Assembly: GCA_904066235.2 (NCBI GenBank)
Contig: CAJFCV020000005.1
Coordinates: 124,001-188,000, forward strand
Source of the DNA: Bursaphelenchus xylophilus
Taxonomy: Eukaryota; Nematoda; Chromadorea; Rhabditida; Aphelenchoididae
Direction of reading: 5' to 3'
DNA length: 64,000 bases
This document shows, one piece after another, positions 43,701-56,830 of this stretch. Position numbers and translations under genes: made by a program. A model generated the notes under the pieces. It searched no databases, had not been told where the DNA came from, and saw nothing but the letters and a program-made list of their open reading frames with translations. Numbering within the stretch: the stretch's first letter is position 1; every line of letters starts with the position of its first letter.

Positions 43701-46700
43701 CTTACCGTGCGAAATGCAGCCTATATAGATGATATTTTATTATGTGTGCAAAATCCGGGTAATTCTAAAAGTTGCAGTTTGCATCATTCTCTTACGCGCA
43801 ACAAGGGTGTTATTAATTAACAAAAAAAACGGTTCAATTTTACCCTGTAGTGTTTTTTGAGTCTCCAGAATGAATCTTCTACGTGTTATTTTTTGCAAAT
43901 GTAATTTAAATTTTTGAAACCGCTGAACAAATTTGATTTATTATATTTACGTATATACCTATATTTAATTACACTCTCCGCACTTCATGTAAGTGGCCTA
44001 TGCGACCTTGTACCACAGTGTAATTTCGTAATCCGTCCCTCTTGTAGTGATCGCTTTTTGACGTAATGATGAAATCACTTTTTGGCGCTTTCCCATTTTT
44101 TTTCGGGACGCCCTTTTAGACGGTGGGAGCCGATTTTTTGGTGACGAAATTTCTTTGATTTATGTGGGGATTTTAAAACTTTTTGGTTGAACAGCCTGCA
44201 ACTCCATAAAAAAACGAGGGGTTCAGTTGTGGGCGGTAATTACGACGCTTCCAACAAGCCAGAAGACTTTGTTACATCAATTTGTGGTTTCAGTGTTTTA
44301 TAAGACGATGATTGCGGTTGCCCTCAAATTCTGACGTACGGTAATCGCGTTTCAAATATTTTATGAAGTTGATAGAGATTTTGCAACTCTTTGCACGTTG
44401 GCGCTCCCTACCTTTTTTCGCCCACTTGATGAGAGTTGCCATTTCTCAGGATTGTATTTTGCAGTATTTTTTTGTATTTTTGCGTATGCTATTTTGATAT
44501 GTTCAGTGTTAATTTTAAACAACACACTCAAAATTCTACTTTATTGCACGAGAATCTGCCCATGCTTTGCGGCACCTTCAAGTATTACTGTGCATGATGG
44601 TATAAACCATGTTTTCGTTTTTGTAATCCATAGATTGAGCGTATCTATCGGTCTGTCGGGGAAGTAATGTTGATTGCCGCTGCAAAATGTCTCGCCGTAC
44701 CAAATCTGCAGCCGCCGTTGCAAAGCGATGATGGGCGATTTCAATGTGCGACCAATGCACATTATTTTCCCGACAGGCTGACACTAGTATAATGACTTTG
44801 TCAGTGCTTGGTAGATACACATTTCACTCATGTGAAACTTGGGCGAAAACTATTTGTGGCGGTTATTTTGATTAAAGGATAGTATTTTTCCGCCACCACA
44901 AGCTGCCGCGCAACTAAACCTGTGTATTGCGAAACGAGATGTAAACCCCCGGCATACATTTTTCGACAAAATTAAAGTCTTTAGAAAGAAGTCGTTCTTT
45001 AACATAAGTATTTTTCTTTTTTTTACACAGAGGCTACCCCGAAGTATATCTCGTATTTCCCAACCGCAAATTATTAATAGACCCTTCTGCATCAGCGTTT
45101 GAAGAAAAGGGCAAACCGAATACAAGTGCATGACGGTGGTCGTGAAGTGTGGTATTTAGTGCGAGTATTCATCTCCGTCAGATGTCAATTTGCCAAAAAT
45201 ATCAGCAAGTCATTGAGAGATTGTATTGTTGTTACGAAAATGGCATGTGAGTCAGTGCAAGTTAGGGGTTTTGGGTGGTGAACGTTTTCTGAGAGCCACT
45301 AAAAAATAAAATTCATGGTGGAAACTGTCGGGTTTCTTTGTTAATGCTAAAAATTTATTTTTTTTCAAACAAATTTTCGCTTGCTGTTTTTTCTAAAAAA
45401 CGATCTTGGCCGCTTGCCACGGCTTAATTTTATATGTTGTTCAGCGCCAAACAAAGCAGATTATACCACACTGGGCTTACATCGTGCAATTTGTTAGAGT
45501 GATTTTATATTTATAACCTATTAAAAGCGGATGATCGTATTATTTTCATCTTTACAGCTAATTATAATACAATGCAATTTGTTCCATTGATAAAAAAAAT
45601 AAAGACGACATAACGTATGGTAAATTTTACCATTCTGTTTAATTTTTTCGAGCTTATATAAAAAGAAGAAACGTTGGCGTTTTCAAATTGAGACTTTTAA
45701 TTGGTCTGCGTTAACTGAAAGTTTGCTGAAAGTAATAGAGCGCAGGTTGGAGAAGTTGCGAAGGCGCGGCTCGCGTTTTGGGCCTTGCTCCAGCTAGACA
45801 TAGCTGGGGAGCCGGCCGGGGCCGGAAGAGGTCGGCCCGGCCCCCCTTATCAACCATTGCCTAAAGTACTTCAAAAAACCCAATCGATTCTTGGATCTGC
45901 GTTTTATTTTCATTGGCAACCCTAATTTTCGCTTTGAGACTGACAATGAGAATTTTAGTCATTGGGAGCCGATTGGGGGCCTGGCGGGGGCCCTGTTTTA
46001 TGAGCTGCGCCATATAATTTTCAGCTAAATTCCAGCAAACTTTCAGCTAGTGCGTTGGCTTCTGGTGAATGCGTGGATTAAAAACTTTTTAAAAAGACGG
46101 GCAATTTTTCTTCGCAATTAAGAATCGCAGCGTTTGTTTCAAGGTGTTTTTAGCTACAGCAAGCTGATTGCTTTTATTTTTTTCTCTTGGTGGGACGCAA
46201 GTATTTTCTTATTTTCCAGTTTTTTTATTATTTTATGGATGCCCTTTGTGTATTAGTACAGTATTTCATTTGTCGCTGAATTTGATTCGCTTTCGAATTT
46301 CCGCGAAAGTCTTTCCACATTTACCGTAGGTGGTATTAATGCGATCAAAACTTAAGCCGGATATTTACGTCACTAATTCCCTAAAAGCCTAGATTCTGCT
46401 GTTTTATTCGGATCGATAAGCTTGTAATCTGAAAATAATGTTTCCTCATTCATTATTGTGATTGTGGTTGTAAATGGAATCCGATTTTTTGGTTTAAAAA
46501 TGAATTTACTCCAAACTTTAAAGCTGAGCAGAACATTATCCGTGGGCGATTTGATGCGGTATTAGCCTTTTGAAATCGATTTCGTGCGATTTCAAACGAA
46601 GAGTCAATTATTGGTCGAATAATTGAATATTTAGACCGAAATGTTAACAGTATTGGAAACATGTATTCGTGGACAGGCGTTTCAGAAGTGTCGTCTCACG

Positions 46701-48098
46701 TCAATTCAGCGCATTTCCTGAACCGTTTAGACGTTTCGCACACACACTATCGATTGACCGGAAGGTTTTGGAAAGCAAAATTGTTTCCCGGCTAGCCAAA
46801 AAAAACCGCCAAAGATTTTTCAAAATTATATCTATTTGTAACGAAAGGCCACATTGATTAAATTTTCCAAGGTACCGTGCCCATTTTTAGACCCAAGAAT
46901 ACAGTAGTGCCAAAGTTTGACCTGCCGTGTAAAAATCGAAAAGCAGGCTTTTTTAAGCGATGTCCAAAGTTTTTACAGGACGCCAGATTCGAGGATATCT
47001 AGCAGCGAAACGTTCACCGACCGGCAAGCCCTGTATTTCAACCACTTTTTTTTGAAATTATGGCCGGTTGTGAGTAATGTTCTCGTAAAGCTACATGTTT
47101 TATTTCGGGAACTTATTCGTGGATTTGACGAAACGAACATACAGCTATATTACAGCTCTAAATTGCTAAGTTAGGTTGTAAAAATGCTTCGTCTTCTTCC
47201 AAACGCAGTGCCCTGAACTTTGTCTTCTTTATCTGTGGTCATAGCTGTTTTAAGATCCGTTTTATTACCGGATTGTCTTCCCCCACAAGCCTCTAGAAAT
47301 TTGTGCACTTAAGCTTAGCATGTTTATATTTCTCCTGCCCTTTAAGGTGATTATCTGTGCACTTCCTAAAATGTGTTTGCGGTTTTGCAATTGTGGTTCA
47401 AGAGAACATGTTTGATTCGTTATAGATAACAAGATTTGAGCAAGTAAACCCCTTCGAAAAATACCCTCGTTTTTTCAAACCTACCATAATTGCGGTCACG
47501 GAATCAAATGAAATTGATTGCAATTTAAACAGCCGCAACGCAGAGTGGCTCCTCAGCATCAAAGTCCATTAGCCCTTCGAACGAACTGTTGCTTTTGATT
47601 TCCGCTGTCCGAAATTGAACACATAATACAATTAAGCGCCTATGAAACGTCATTGCACGCGTCCAAATGCGTTTAAACCATAAAAACATGACCAATTAAT
47701 TTAGGGAAAAAGTTTTGACTATAATTTACCGCGTGACCGTGATAAAAGAAGTCTTGATTAATAGTGCATTCTTTGGTAAATTGTCCTTTTAAATTTAGAG
47801 TGAGTCTTGCTTATAAAAACCCGGCAATTCATTAGGAAATCTGTGGTGACTTCCCGTTATGTATTTTCTGTGAGCCTACTGTAGTAAAAATTGGGCAATG
47901 TAAAGCATACCGGAGTAGCCCACTTAAACCATATAAAGCCCTTTAAACTTACTATTTTTGGATGTGAAGAGCTAATGCACAAAACATTTGATGACACATA
48001 AAAAATTGACACATCAATCGCAATTTATTCAGGTTCCGGTTTACGGAACCGACCTTGACGGGTCACGTGCTACGTTGACCAATTCCTGAACTGTTTAA
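37790..48098. other. 10-kb gene-poor, repeat-rich region
   Basis: No supportable gene was found. It contains the inverted relative of the 21.3-kb repeat (38,140-38,290), a diverged inverted pair at about 40,715-40,800 and 41,815-41,890, a copy of the TCAGATTTTGATGAAACTTGG repeat (40,436-40,475), a perfect hairpin (40,413-40,435), a GC island (45,811-45,846) next to a TATATAAAAAG motif near 45,655, and a segment at 44,690-44,775 related to 61,955-62,030. The open frames are short and without domains. Confidence 0.4.
40715..41890. repeat. Diverged inverted repeat pair
   Basis: The plus strand at 40,715-40,800 (GGCCGCAAAGACCGTTCAAT ... AAACTTTCAGGAATTGATAC) resembles the minus strand of 41,815-41,890 (GGCCGCAAAGAACATTGAAT ... 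AAACTTTCAGGAATTCATAC). Both encode a similar short peptide (PQRPFNISAALAKREIKLSGI versus PQRTLNIS...LKLSGI). They are probably copies of one mobile element. Confidence 0.5.
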
Positions 48099-48340
48099 AG
48101 TGCCAGTACAGCTACTTTGAAATCACGGTTTTACGGCTTGGGAAGTGAAATGTTAAAAAAATTTTTAATATTCTTCTACCAAAACAAAGCCAACGAAATT
48201 TCAAATAGAGTAAACTATAGAACACAAGTAAATCACCACATTTTTTGCTGTTGTTGTTGGTACAATTGGGAAAGTAATTTTTTGGGCATTTCGTATTCTA
48301 AGCCGTAAAACCGTGGTTCAAAAATAGCTGTACTGGTCGT
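48099..48340. mobile_element. 242-bp MITE with about 58-bp terminal repeats flanked by TTAA
   Basis: The arms share CCAGTACAGCTA near the tip and ACGGTTTTACGGCTT further in. TTAA lies at both flanks (48,095-48,098 and 48,341-48,344), the target duplication of piggyBac-type elements. It is non-coding. A truncated copy with the same TTAA-A-x-GCCAGTACAGC start lies at 62,450-62,665, and fragments lie at 61,030-61,150. Confidence 0.7.
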
Positions 48341-48344
48341 TTAA

Positions 48345-51300
48345 GGTCTAGTATGATATAGCAACACATTCGACAATATATGAGGATCAACATCATTCTG
48401 CGGACGTTTAGACTTGCATCGTTGTTATAACCTTCCAAACACATTTCGACAAGCAAGGTAAAACTTTTATTTGACCTATGATACGCGTCGCTCGCATATT
48501 TTGCGCAAGCTGCTAAGACTCCTCCTTTTTTGATATCTTGATCGACTTCAAAAAAACGCGGTAAAATTTCCCAAAATAAGCATAAGAAAAGGAATATCAT
48601 ACGTATAATTTTACAGCCCTTGACAATGATCTAACGCCAAGCTCCAGTTTTTAGCACTTTTCTAGGAATCCCTCCGTTTTATTTGACCGCTTCATTCATC
48701 GCCTAATCATACGCAGTCCTTCGACGAATTATCTATTACTTTTCGTCAATGCTTGAAGTCTCCGCAGTGCCCTTGACTGCAACGCTGGCTGACTGTCATT
48801 TCTCAAATTTTATTTGTTTTACTTTTACTTTTTGTGAATTTTTGCGCCGTGTGAGCGTTTGTCTAAACATTTCCCTTCTTCGGTGGGTCGTATGTATAAT
48901 ATTAATAGTATCTCTCGTTTTCCTTTTGATATGCCAATATTTTAGCCACGCTTTGTTTTGTAACAAAGAAATTGCAAAAATGACGCCAATCTTTTAGTTT
49001 GTGATCAGTTTTCAGCGAGTGCTCCATTTTTTGTCTGGGAGTCTTTATAGTAAAAAAATTGTAGTTTACACTTAATCTATTTGACTACTGTAGTTTTTAA
49101 ACGAAAAATCTGAAGTTGTAATTTTGGTAACTTAAATAATTAAGCGGCACGCAATGTATTTTTGGGAACTTGGAGTTATAACGTGAGCTAACAACGAAAA
49201 AAAGGCGGCGGAGATTTTTATATTTTTTGGTCGCCTTTTGTGAAGCAGCGCTTCGATACAGCTTCTTTGGTATTACAAGCTAAAATTGTAAAAAGATTGC
49301 CAACTGAAGAATACAAGTCCTGCCACAGGCTGTTTTTTTAACAATGAAAATTCAGTGCGACGCCCACCTTTTCTTTAGATTTTGAATACACATCGGCGAG
49401 ATAATATGTAATATATTCTCAATTCCTGAAAATATATTAGCTCGCATTCTGCAAAAACAGCCAAAATACGAAGCGATTTTTATCGTCGAAGGAACGCTCA
49501 AAATTCGGAGAACGGCGAGAGAGAAAGGCGCTTTTCGATCAAATAAGAGTGAAGAAGTCAGACGAAGTTTGGGAGTTTGAATAAGGCGTAAATTTGTTTT
49601 TTTTTCGGTATTTTTTTGTGAAAAATGCAGTTGCTACAAATATTCGCGCATGTACTAGAAAAAAGGGTATTTATTTCCTTACCGCAATGCAGAAGTAATT
49701 TTGATTACTGGATTCTGCATCGCATTGTAAGCCTGTGTCTAAGCAAGACTGAGCTTAAGCCTACGCATATGCGATCATCCGCGCTAAGCCCAGCAAAAAG
49801 CTTAGACTTATTTCTATCAAATAACTGAAGTAACTTGCAATCTAAGCCAGATTTAGTGAAGGAACGCTACGTGCATCATTTTTATAATAGAAGCTTTTTG
49901 GAAGTGTTTTCGGGTGTGTCTGAAAAATAGGGAAAATTTGCGCATCAAATTCAAACATTGGCGACCTAACAATGTATTAAAAGTTTGTCTGGAAAGTTTG
50001 GCAATAGTATACCGGAACCACAGTGCCAGAAAGCCAATGGCCAGAGGTATCTGCTGTCTGCATGTGTCGCCGCCAGTCGACGTGATTGATGACAGAAAAT
50101 TGTTCCTGCGTCGCTTTGATCTCGTGTCGCCGGGAAAGCGATTTCTCGCAAAGAAACTGCCAAAAAATTGGACATGGTAATGCACGCTCCATTTCAAGAA
50201 TTAATCCGCTTTTTCAGCCTAAGCAACTCGATATTGTGCTCTTGCATTCATCAAAAAAAGCGTTGCCGGATTCTGATTTCAAAACTTTGACCGCACTAAT
50301 GCCCCAATAAGGGAAGTTGTAATAATTAATCGTTTGCGTGCAGGGTTTTAATCGCATAAGCTAAATTAGGATAAGGCACAGTCACCATTTAACAAGCATT
50401 TCGGTAATACAAATTCCTCTGATTTGACCATAATGTAGTTTTATATGTACAAAATAGTATGCACAAAAACAAACATATGCAAAGCCAAACTATATTTGAA
50501 ATTTTGTCTGACAAGTAAGAAGACTTCCTGACGCGTCGAGCTAATGATATGAATATGTAGTTAGAAGAAATAACTACATACTGGGCATGAATCCTCGGAA
50601 CTGGGTCGAAATATCCGTTTTTGGTCATCGTAGCAAATATTTTTAGACGTTTGTCGTTTTTAGACGACAAACTAGCACCGAAAAAAGCCTTGGGTTTGCT
50701 AAACTGGGAAGCGAAAAAATTAACATGATTTTTTACGCCATCGTTTATCTTTACTGCGGCGGTATGCAGAAAAAAGAATATTTTTCAATTTCTCCAATTT
50801 TCGTTTTCCCCCAATTGACGACGTTCCATTAATTTGACCTGATGTCGTTGGTTATTGTATTCACCAAATCACATGGCCTTTCAGTGTACAATCTTTGTCC
50901 TCCACCTTCAACTCACTCTCTAAATACTCGACAACTCGTCCTTTAATCGGCATTTAATCTCAATTACAATATTCGTAACATTCATTGAGTATTTATTTAG
51001 TCAGAATGTCCAAAGAAATTAATTGAATTGAGTTCAATTTTCACCTTATTCATCGCTAACTACCTTCTTCAAAAATGTTAATACTAGGAGTCTCGGCCTC
51101 TCTGGTCTGCTGAAGCAACCCGGATTTGTGCCAAAAGCTAAGAATTACTCATACGACGGCGTATGTAAATGGTATGTCCGGATTCGCAGCGTACACAAAA
51201 CCAATTGCGGATTACAATGTCAAATTAGTGGGCAGTATTGAGTGTCTTCCGGATAGAGTTTTCTTTGAGAAACGGTATGATATTGGCTCGAGTGCTAAAC

Positions 51301-52289
51301 ATTAATTATCAACGCATTTTACTAAAAGTTCATAAAGTCAAAACTCCCACATTAATTGTAACAGGCGTATAATTATGGGTTTACCTAGATCTCAACATTG
51401 TTTGTGCAGAGGAACTGTAACAGACGCATGCGGAAACTTTCATTGCAGAAACAAAAATGCGTTCAAAAACGCCAAAAAAGTGCATATTTCTAAATTCCTT
51501 GACTCATCGCGGTTTTGTCATAATCCGATTTGTTTACAATACGAAAATAGTATTAAATTATTCGGAAGTGGGTTCTGGATTTGATCAGATGCATGTATAT
51601 TTAAAAATGTCAGCGCAATGACAGCTGCGGCAAAAGAATAAGCGCCACAAAAGCCGATTTTCCAAATGTTTAATCATTGCTTTTTACAAAGAACATTTAC
51701 AATTTCGTAGATGCCTTTTTTATTTTTATTGGTAGTATTAGTCAAATCTGTGAATCAGGAATTATTTTATGGAAGATGGAAGTAAATTTTTTTAGAACTT
51801 GGGTTAATAAAAAGCCTTACGAAATTCGGAAATAGGCCCTCGGTTTACCAGCCGCTGGCTCGTACCTAAACTGCTTTTGTGGTGAGCATTTACTCTTTGC
51901 GAAATTAAAAAACCGTACCATTGTGTCTTGCTGAAAACGAAAGGAAAATGTACAGTGCGGGAAGGACCCGAACTTTTTAGTGCAGTAAGAAAAGTGTCTA
52001 TTTGTAAGCAAAAATTTGTTATTTATCCTGTCGAGCTGATATTTTGAACCTGGCCTACGAATTCTTCTGACCTTAAACTTGAACTCGAGATTTTTCTAAA
52101 CCTTAACTTGAACTTAGGATTTTCAAAACCATGAATTGGTTTTTTTGCCATGAATGCGAATTTGTAATCCTGCACCAACTTTTCTAGAGAGGTCCGTAAA
52201 AAAGTGTACCATTTCGTTAGGTTCGGATAGGTACACTTTGAACCGAGTTACAGGAGAGTTCAACATCTTTTCGTGGAGCATATGTTGAA
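48345..52289. other. Gene-poor region with coding-like fragments
   Basis: No complete gene. Two fragments have coding-like codon use but no family: the minus-strand frame 48,600-48,345 (FFEVDQDIKKGGVLAACAKY) and the plus-strand frame about 50,030-50,180 (CLHVSPPVDVIDDRKLFLRR, ending at a GTAATG donor-like site). The rest is AT-rich without structure that I can name. Confidence 0.3.
52230..52283. mobile_element. Diverged end of a foldback-type element
   Basis: GGTACACTTTGAACCGAGTTACAGGAGAG followed by AACATCTTTTCGTGGAGCATAT parallels the foldback element's right end (GGTACACTTTGGGCCGAGTT ... AACATTGTACGCGGAGTATA). It lies directly beside the duplicated promoter at 52,290-52,423. Confidence 0.4.
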
Positions 52290-52423
52290 ATGCAAAAAGG
52301 AAAATTAGAATGTGCAGTCGGCAGCGACCGTAGTGGAAATGCAGCAATTTAAATCAAAGTCCGTGAACTGGCAGTTAGTAGTAAAGGTGGCGCTCGCTTA
52401 AATACTGCGGACCTTTAAGCCCA
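52290..52423 (-). promoter_or_regulatory. Inverted copy of the promoter/5'UTR of the gene at 56,956
   Basis: On the minus strand this segment matches 56,802-56,937 over about 136 positions with four differences (three substitutions and one base of length). The copy includes the TATTTAAG core motif and the GACTTTGATTTAAATTGCTG region, but stops about 18 nt before the source gene's ATG. No six-cysteine coding exon follows it. Confidence 0.85.
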
Positions 52424-54041
52424 AAAATTTAAACCGCGTATCATGCACTCGTAGCACACCAGTATTGTGTATTGTCTATGACATCTGTGTTTTTCTGGGT
52501 AACGAAATGAAGCTGCCCAACAAATGGTCAGCCTATTTTTTGGCAATAACCGATCTATGCCCATTCCCGGGCATAAGTTAGATTTACAAACCCTTTTTCA
52601 CGTCATGCCGGTTGTAAACTTTAGTACTTGACGTAAAACTTCATTTCAATGTCCGATCTCTCGCTCATATTAGATGTATAGTTATGTGTTGCGAGGGGAA
52701 AACAAACATCACAACGCCACGTGCGTTTTGACTTTTATAAATTAAACTAAAAGTGGGAATAAAAGCCGCTCATGGTATTGTCAAGATACACCCTCATTTT
52801 CGAAAATGTGTAGATGACCTATGGATGAATGAACTTTGGTTTAATATAAATTCAATCGATGCTATTTTAAGGAAGGTCAAGAACGAGTTCTTTTTAGACT
52901 TTTTTGTTTTTCTTTCGATCAACCCTGTTTTATAATTTTATATTATGGGACAAGCTCCTACCTCACAATCATATTTACGTTAATTTAACCTTGGAGACGT
53001 ATTCTATAAGATTCTGTTAACCAAATTTAGGACAATTACTACGTTTATTTGATCCAAATTATGTATTTTGACGGTATTGACGGGGTTCAAAGTCTTTACA
53101 TGGCTTTCCACCTGCTTACTGGTGTAAAAATGGGGTATAACGCATTAACCCGACTTTGACTTGTCGCAGCTGTTATAAAGTTTAGATTCGGTATTTCGAA
53201 AAGAAACTGTTATAATAGTTTGCTTTGAAATTGCCTGAAAGTTGTCGTACCTGTGTAAAATTGAGTTTGAAAGTGTTCAAAAGTCGGGTTAATGTGAGGC
53301 ACGGTGATAAGAAGGACGCTTGAAGGATTTAGACGTTTTCACTGTATTTTACTGTGTTGTGCAGGGAGTCGATCAAACATTGGCGATTATTGCCTTAAAC
53401 ATTTATTTGCCCTGAGGGTGGAAACAAAGCGGATTTGTCAATGGGATATTAGAGGGGAGAAAAAATGGGCCGGTTCGCCTTATTATTAAGGCCTCTTTTA
53501 AATCCCACTCGTCTTCACATGAAAAGGGGCGGAACATGGCTATTTTTCGCTATATAAACATTGATAAGGCCGAAAACAAATCGCCGGTGGCTAGAAGAGC
53601 CGACCGGAGAGGTATCCTTCTGATTCTTGGGAGCGTAGCAGTAGGCAGTGCTCGGTGTTTTGCACTTCTTATAATCTTTGGCTATCTTTTTTTCCTACCG
53701 TAAGAAACAGCGGCGACCCTGTGGTCATTTTATTTATCCATTCAAAACAGGGACGATTTGCTTTTGATTATTTTTTCTCAAAATAAAATGACTATTCCAA
53801 ATGAGAATCCGTCTGATTAGAGATTGCGAGATCGTATTTTCCCGCGGTTTGTAGCCTTTTCCACATTAATATTGTCATTTAAGGTTTGTACCAGCACACC
53901 CCGACAACTGTATATTCCAGCTACAAAAATTTGGTGACTAGAACTTACAGTGTAAAGCAACCCAACCGGGCTGTCAGACTCTACGTTACCACGAACAATT
54001 CTACTCTGGTCCCTTCGAACGCAAATTTCTTTTATTACACC
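52424..54041. other. Intergenic region upstream of the first six-cysteine gene
   Basis: No gene was seen. A TATATAAA motif near 53,552 could be a core promoter element, but it is about 490 nt from the ATG at 54,042. The remainder is AT-rich without clear repeats. Confidence 0.35.
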
Positions 54042-54564
54042 ATGTTCCAATCGACGACGCTGCTTGTTTTTATACCGCTTATTGCCAAGGTTGCTGGCCT
54101 TTCCTGCTTTTCGAATGAGAATGGCTTCCTCGAAGTTATTGAAGATTCGGATTTCAAGTATTGTGTAACAATACCCGCTGGACACGACAAAGACGGCCAG
54201 CCCACAAATGCAAGTCAGTACGGGTTGACTGCGGATATGGACGATATGGGAGGATACGACGAGATGTTTGTATCCACCACGTTGCTTAGTCTGTGCATTC
54301 AAGAGGTAAGCGGGTATCTCCTTTATATCTTTGATTTTATATTTATAAATTTAAAGTCAAAGTTCTGAAATCTGTTTTTCTAATTTTCTCCTTTTCCAGA
54401 AATACGACATTGCCGCAATTGTGAAAAAGTCGTACGGCCCAAAGTTTGTTCACAAACTTCCCGAGCCGGAATACATGACGAGGTGCTTGTGTTCGACAAA
54501 TTACTGTAACAAAGGCACGACAATAGAAGACTTTTACTCCGAGCAACTTAAAATCTTTGTCTAA
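54042..54564 (+). CDS. Small secreted six-cysteine protein A (Ly-6/ET-module-like)
   Basis: Two exons: 54042-54305 (88 codons) and 54400-54564, joined in phase 0 across a 94-nt intron (GTAAGC...TTCCAG), giving 142 aa. Residues 1-20 are a signal peptide (MFQSTTLLVFIPLIAKVAGL), so the mature protein starts SCFSNENG. It has six cysteines ending in RCLCSTNYCNKG, the C-x-C-x4-CN closing pattern of Ly-6/three-finger and nematode ET modules, then an acidic TTIEDFY tail. There is no membrane anchor. It is paralogous to the gene 2.4 kb downstream: both share SC[FY]SNE, a CxxxPA/PE block, the intron just before KYD, and CNKGxT[IV][ED]DFY. The function is unknown; secreted signalling or binding proteins are typical of this fold. 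Confidence 0.82.
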
Positions 54565-56801
54565 TTATCTGAATCGTTGTACTTGTAGTTTAATTTTTTC
54601 TGTCTTGGCCGCCATACAAGGGTTGAAGGGTACTCGGAAGACGTAGTATTTCGGGTTCAAGAAGCTGTAGAATTACTCAACAGGGCGGAAAAATGTGAAA
54701 GGAGAGTTACAAGAAGAATGGCCCGTGTTTCTTACTGTTAGGATTACATGACGATGTTTGCACTAAGTATTATACCTGACTAACTTTTAGTATCCCTCAA
54801 CTTCTTTGACCTTTGTATTACTTTAGGAGCCCTTTAATTAGATATGCTAAATAATGCTTCCATCCTTCCTCAAAGGTCGCATGCCCAAACTCACTTGCCT
54901 TTTCTAAACTTACAGTACTATCAATTACTAATCCATGTAATCTCTCGCAAAATATTGCTATCCCAAACCCAGGTGCATTATCGTACTCGCATTGTTGCTT
55001 CAAAGTCTTAATTTTGCTTGGTATCTTTGAAGATGTTGTTGTCACATTCCTTACCCCATTATGTCTTTGTTATTCATTCTCGAACTGCCAAATTAAGCCC
55101 AATTTGTTGACATTTTAAATAAATATATGGATATATACGTATCAGAGAGGCTACCGGGAAAAAACAGCGTTTGGATAAAAGTTGGGGACATGATGGATAC
55201 CAAATTATTTCAAGACTGGTATTAATGAATAACATCTTTAAGAGATCTAACAACATGGTTTATTTAATTGTCGCTACTATTATACATGACTTTGGAACAG
55301 TATTTAATACGTTTGGCATTTTTTTAAAATGTTGAAAAATTGGGGGTGGGAAGCTAAAGCTTATCATTTCCAATCTGCCGTTAGTAATTATTACCCTCAA
55401 CTATCTTATTCAAATCGTAATTGAACTCCTTTATGTAATGTGACAGCCAATTGTAAAAAAACAAACAACACTCATTTCGGTCATTTTGCCGTACTCGAAC
55501 GACAGTGTTACTTACTCATAATTAATTTTTTACAATATCCCCGCAAAATTTACCCTTTTGTACAACCAAATTACTGCCAATTTGCAATACTCGAAGACGG
55601 CAATTTCTTTGCATTTCCAGAAATTCTCTTTCGGCTATTAATTGAACTTTGTCATGCAACCTCGAAGAGCCTGTTTTTGGTTTTATAAACCGAGCCGTAC
55701 AGTATTCTCTTTTTTCGAGACTATGAGTTACCATTACTTAATGAGCCCGCCGCCAACTACGTCTATAAAGGACATATAGCCTTATGTGGACCTCTCTTTG
55801 CCCTCACGCAACCTCAGAAAGTCAAAAATTAATCAAGCACTTACCGCTCCAAAGATTAAAAATTCTAGAACAGAACTTTATCTTTTTTGGTTGGAAGGGT
55901 TTTCTCATCTTCAAATTCATTTACAGTCCTTTTCCGGTCTTTTGAAAGTTTTCCTTAATCAGTCAAAATCGAAATGCAGACTATAGGAAATGATATTTGT
56001 AAAGAGTCAAAGAATTTAAGTTAAATCGGATAAAACATATTACAAGATCAAAAAGTATCCCAAGATGTCGTTGAAATTTATAGGGTGTTCGCATAAGACG
56101 ACAGGGACCAAATGTACAAGAGCTGCCACACGTCATATTTAGACACCTGCAAGTTTTACTATTTCACATTCGGTGGGTGAGAATCGCCGTTGATTTAGGT
56201 TCTCTTGCTGTATAGTTGAATTTATCAACCAGCAAGTTTGATTGGAAGTCTGCTATATTTTTTTGTGGAATTGCTACCACAAGTCGAGTCACTTTTTTAC
56301 CGTTTATTTAAACCATAAAATATAGAAAGCTCTGATAACCTGATATCTCATCCGGAGTACTTCCGTCAAGCTACAAAAGAAATTTTGATGGTCAAAGCAT
56401 CCAAAAAATACTTTATTTATAGACAAAATAGGTACCTAAGACCTGTAAATCAAACCATCTTGTTGTGATTATACTTCTGGAACGCTAATGTTATTGTCGT
56501 ATTTCGTTGATGATATTTTCTTTTCAGAATTTATATCTTTGAGAGAATCTTTAGCATTCCGGTCGACCTTCTTCTTTGATCGACTGCTACCTTGTAAGGC
56601 TTCATAGTTTTTTCGTCGATAATCGCCTTAATGGTTGATGTAGTCAGAAAATCCCTTTATCGGTCCGCCCTTTCCACGATCTGAGATCCTTCTGTAAGGC
56701 GCTCGTCCCAGTAGCCAATACGAAGGATTTGGCTCCGCCCACCGCTTGCCCTTAGACAGAAGAAACGAAAAAAACGAATAAAAGAACCCGGACAGGAGGG
56801 G
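54565..56801. other. Spacer between the two six-cysteine genes
   Basis: A minus-strand open frame (55,045-54,818: APGFGIAIFCERLHGLVIDS ... FEEGWKHYLAYLIKGLL) looks somewhat protein-like but has no known family, promoter or partner exon. The remainder is AT-rich. A TATAGGGTGTTCG motif near 56,080 resembles a transposon tip without a partner. Confidence 0.3.
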
Positions 56802-56821
56802 TTGGGCTTAAAAGGTCCGCA

Positions 56822-56830
56822 GTATTTAAG
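56822..56830 (+). promoter_or_regulatory. Putative TATA-like core promoter of six-cysteine gene B
   Basis: GTATTTAAG lies about 130 nt upstream of the ATG in a segment (56,802-56,937) that is conserved at about 97% in an inverted copy at 52,290-52,423. Its conservation without the coding region marks the likely promoter/5'UTR module. Confidence 0.45.

Noticed and set aside
52123..52347. Minus-strand open frame following the inverted promoter copy, as a third six-cysteine gene
   Set aside because: It has no ATG at the expected place and no signal peptide plus SC[FY]SNE motif. The homology to gene B ends before the coding region.
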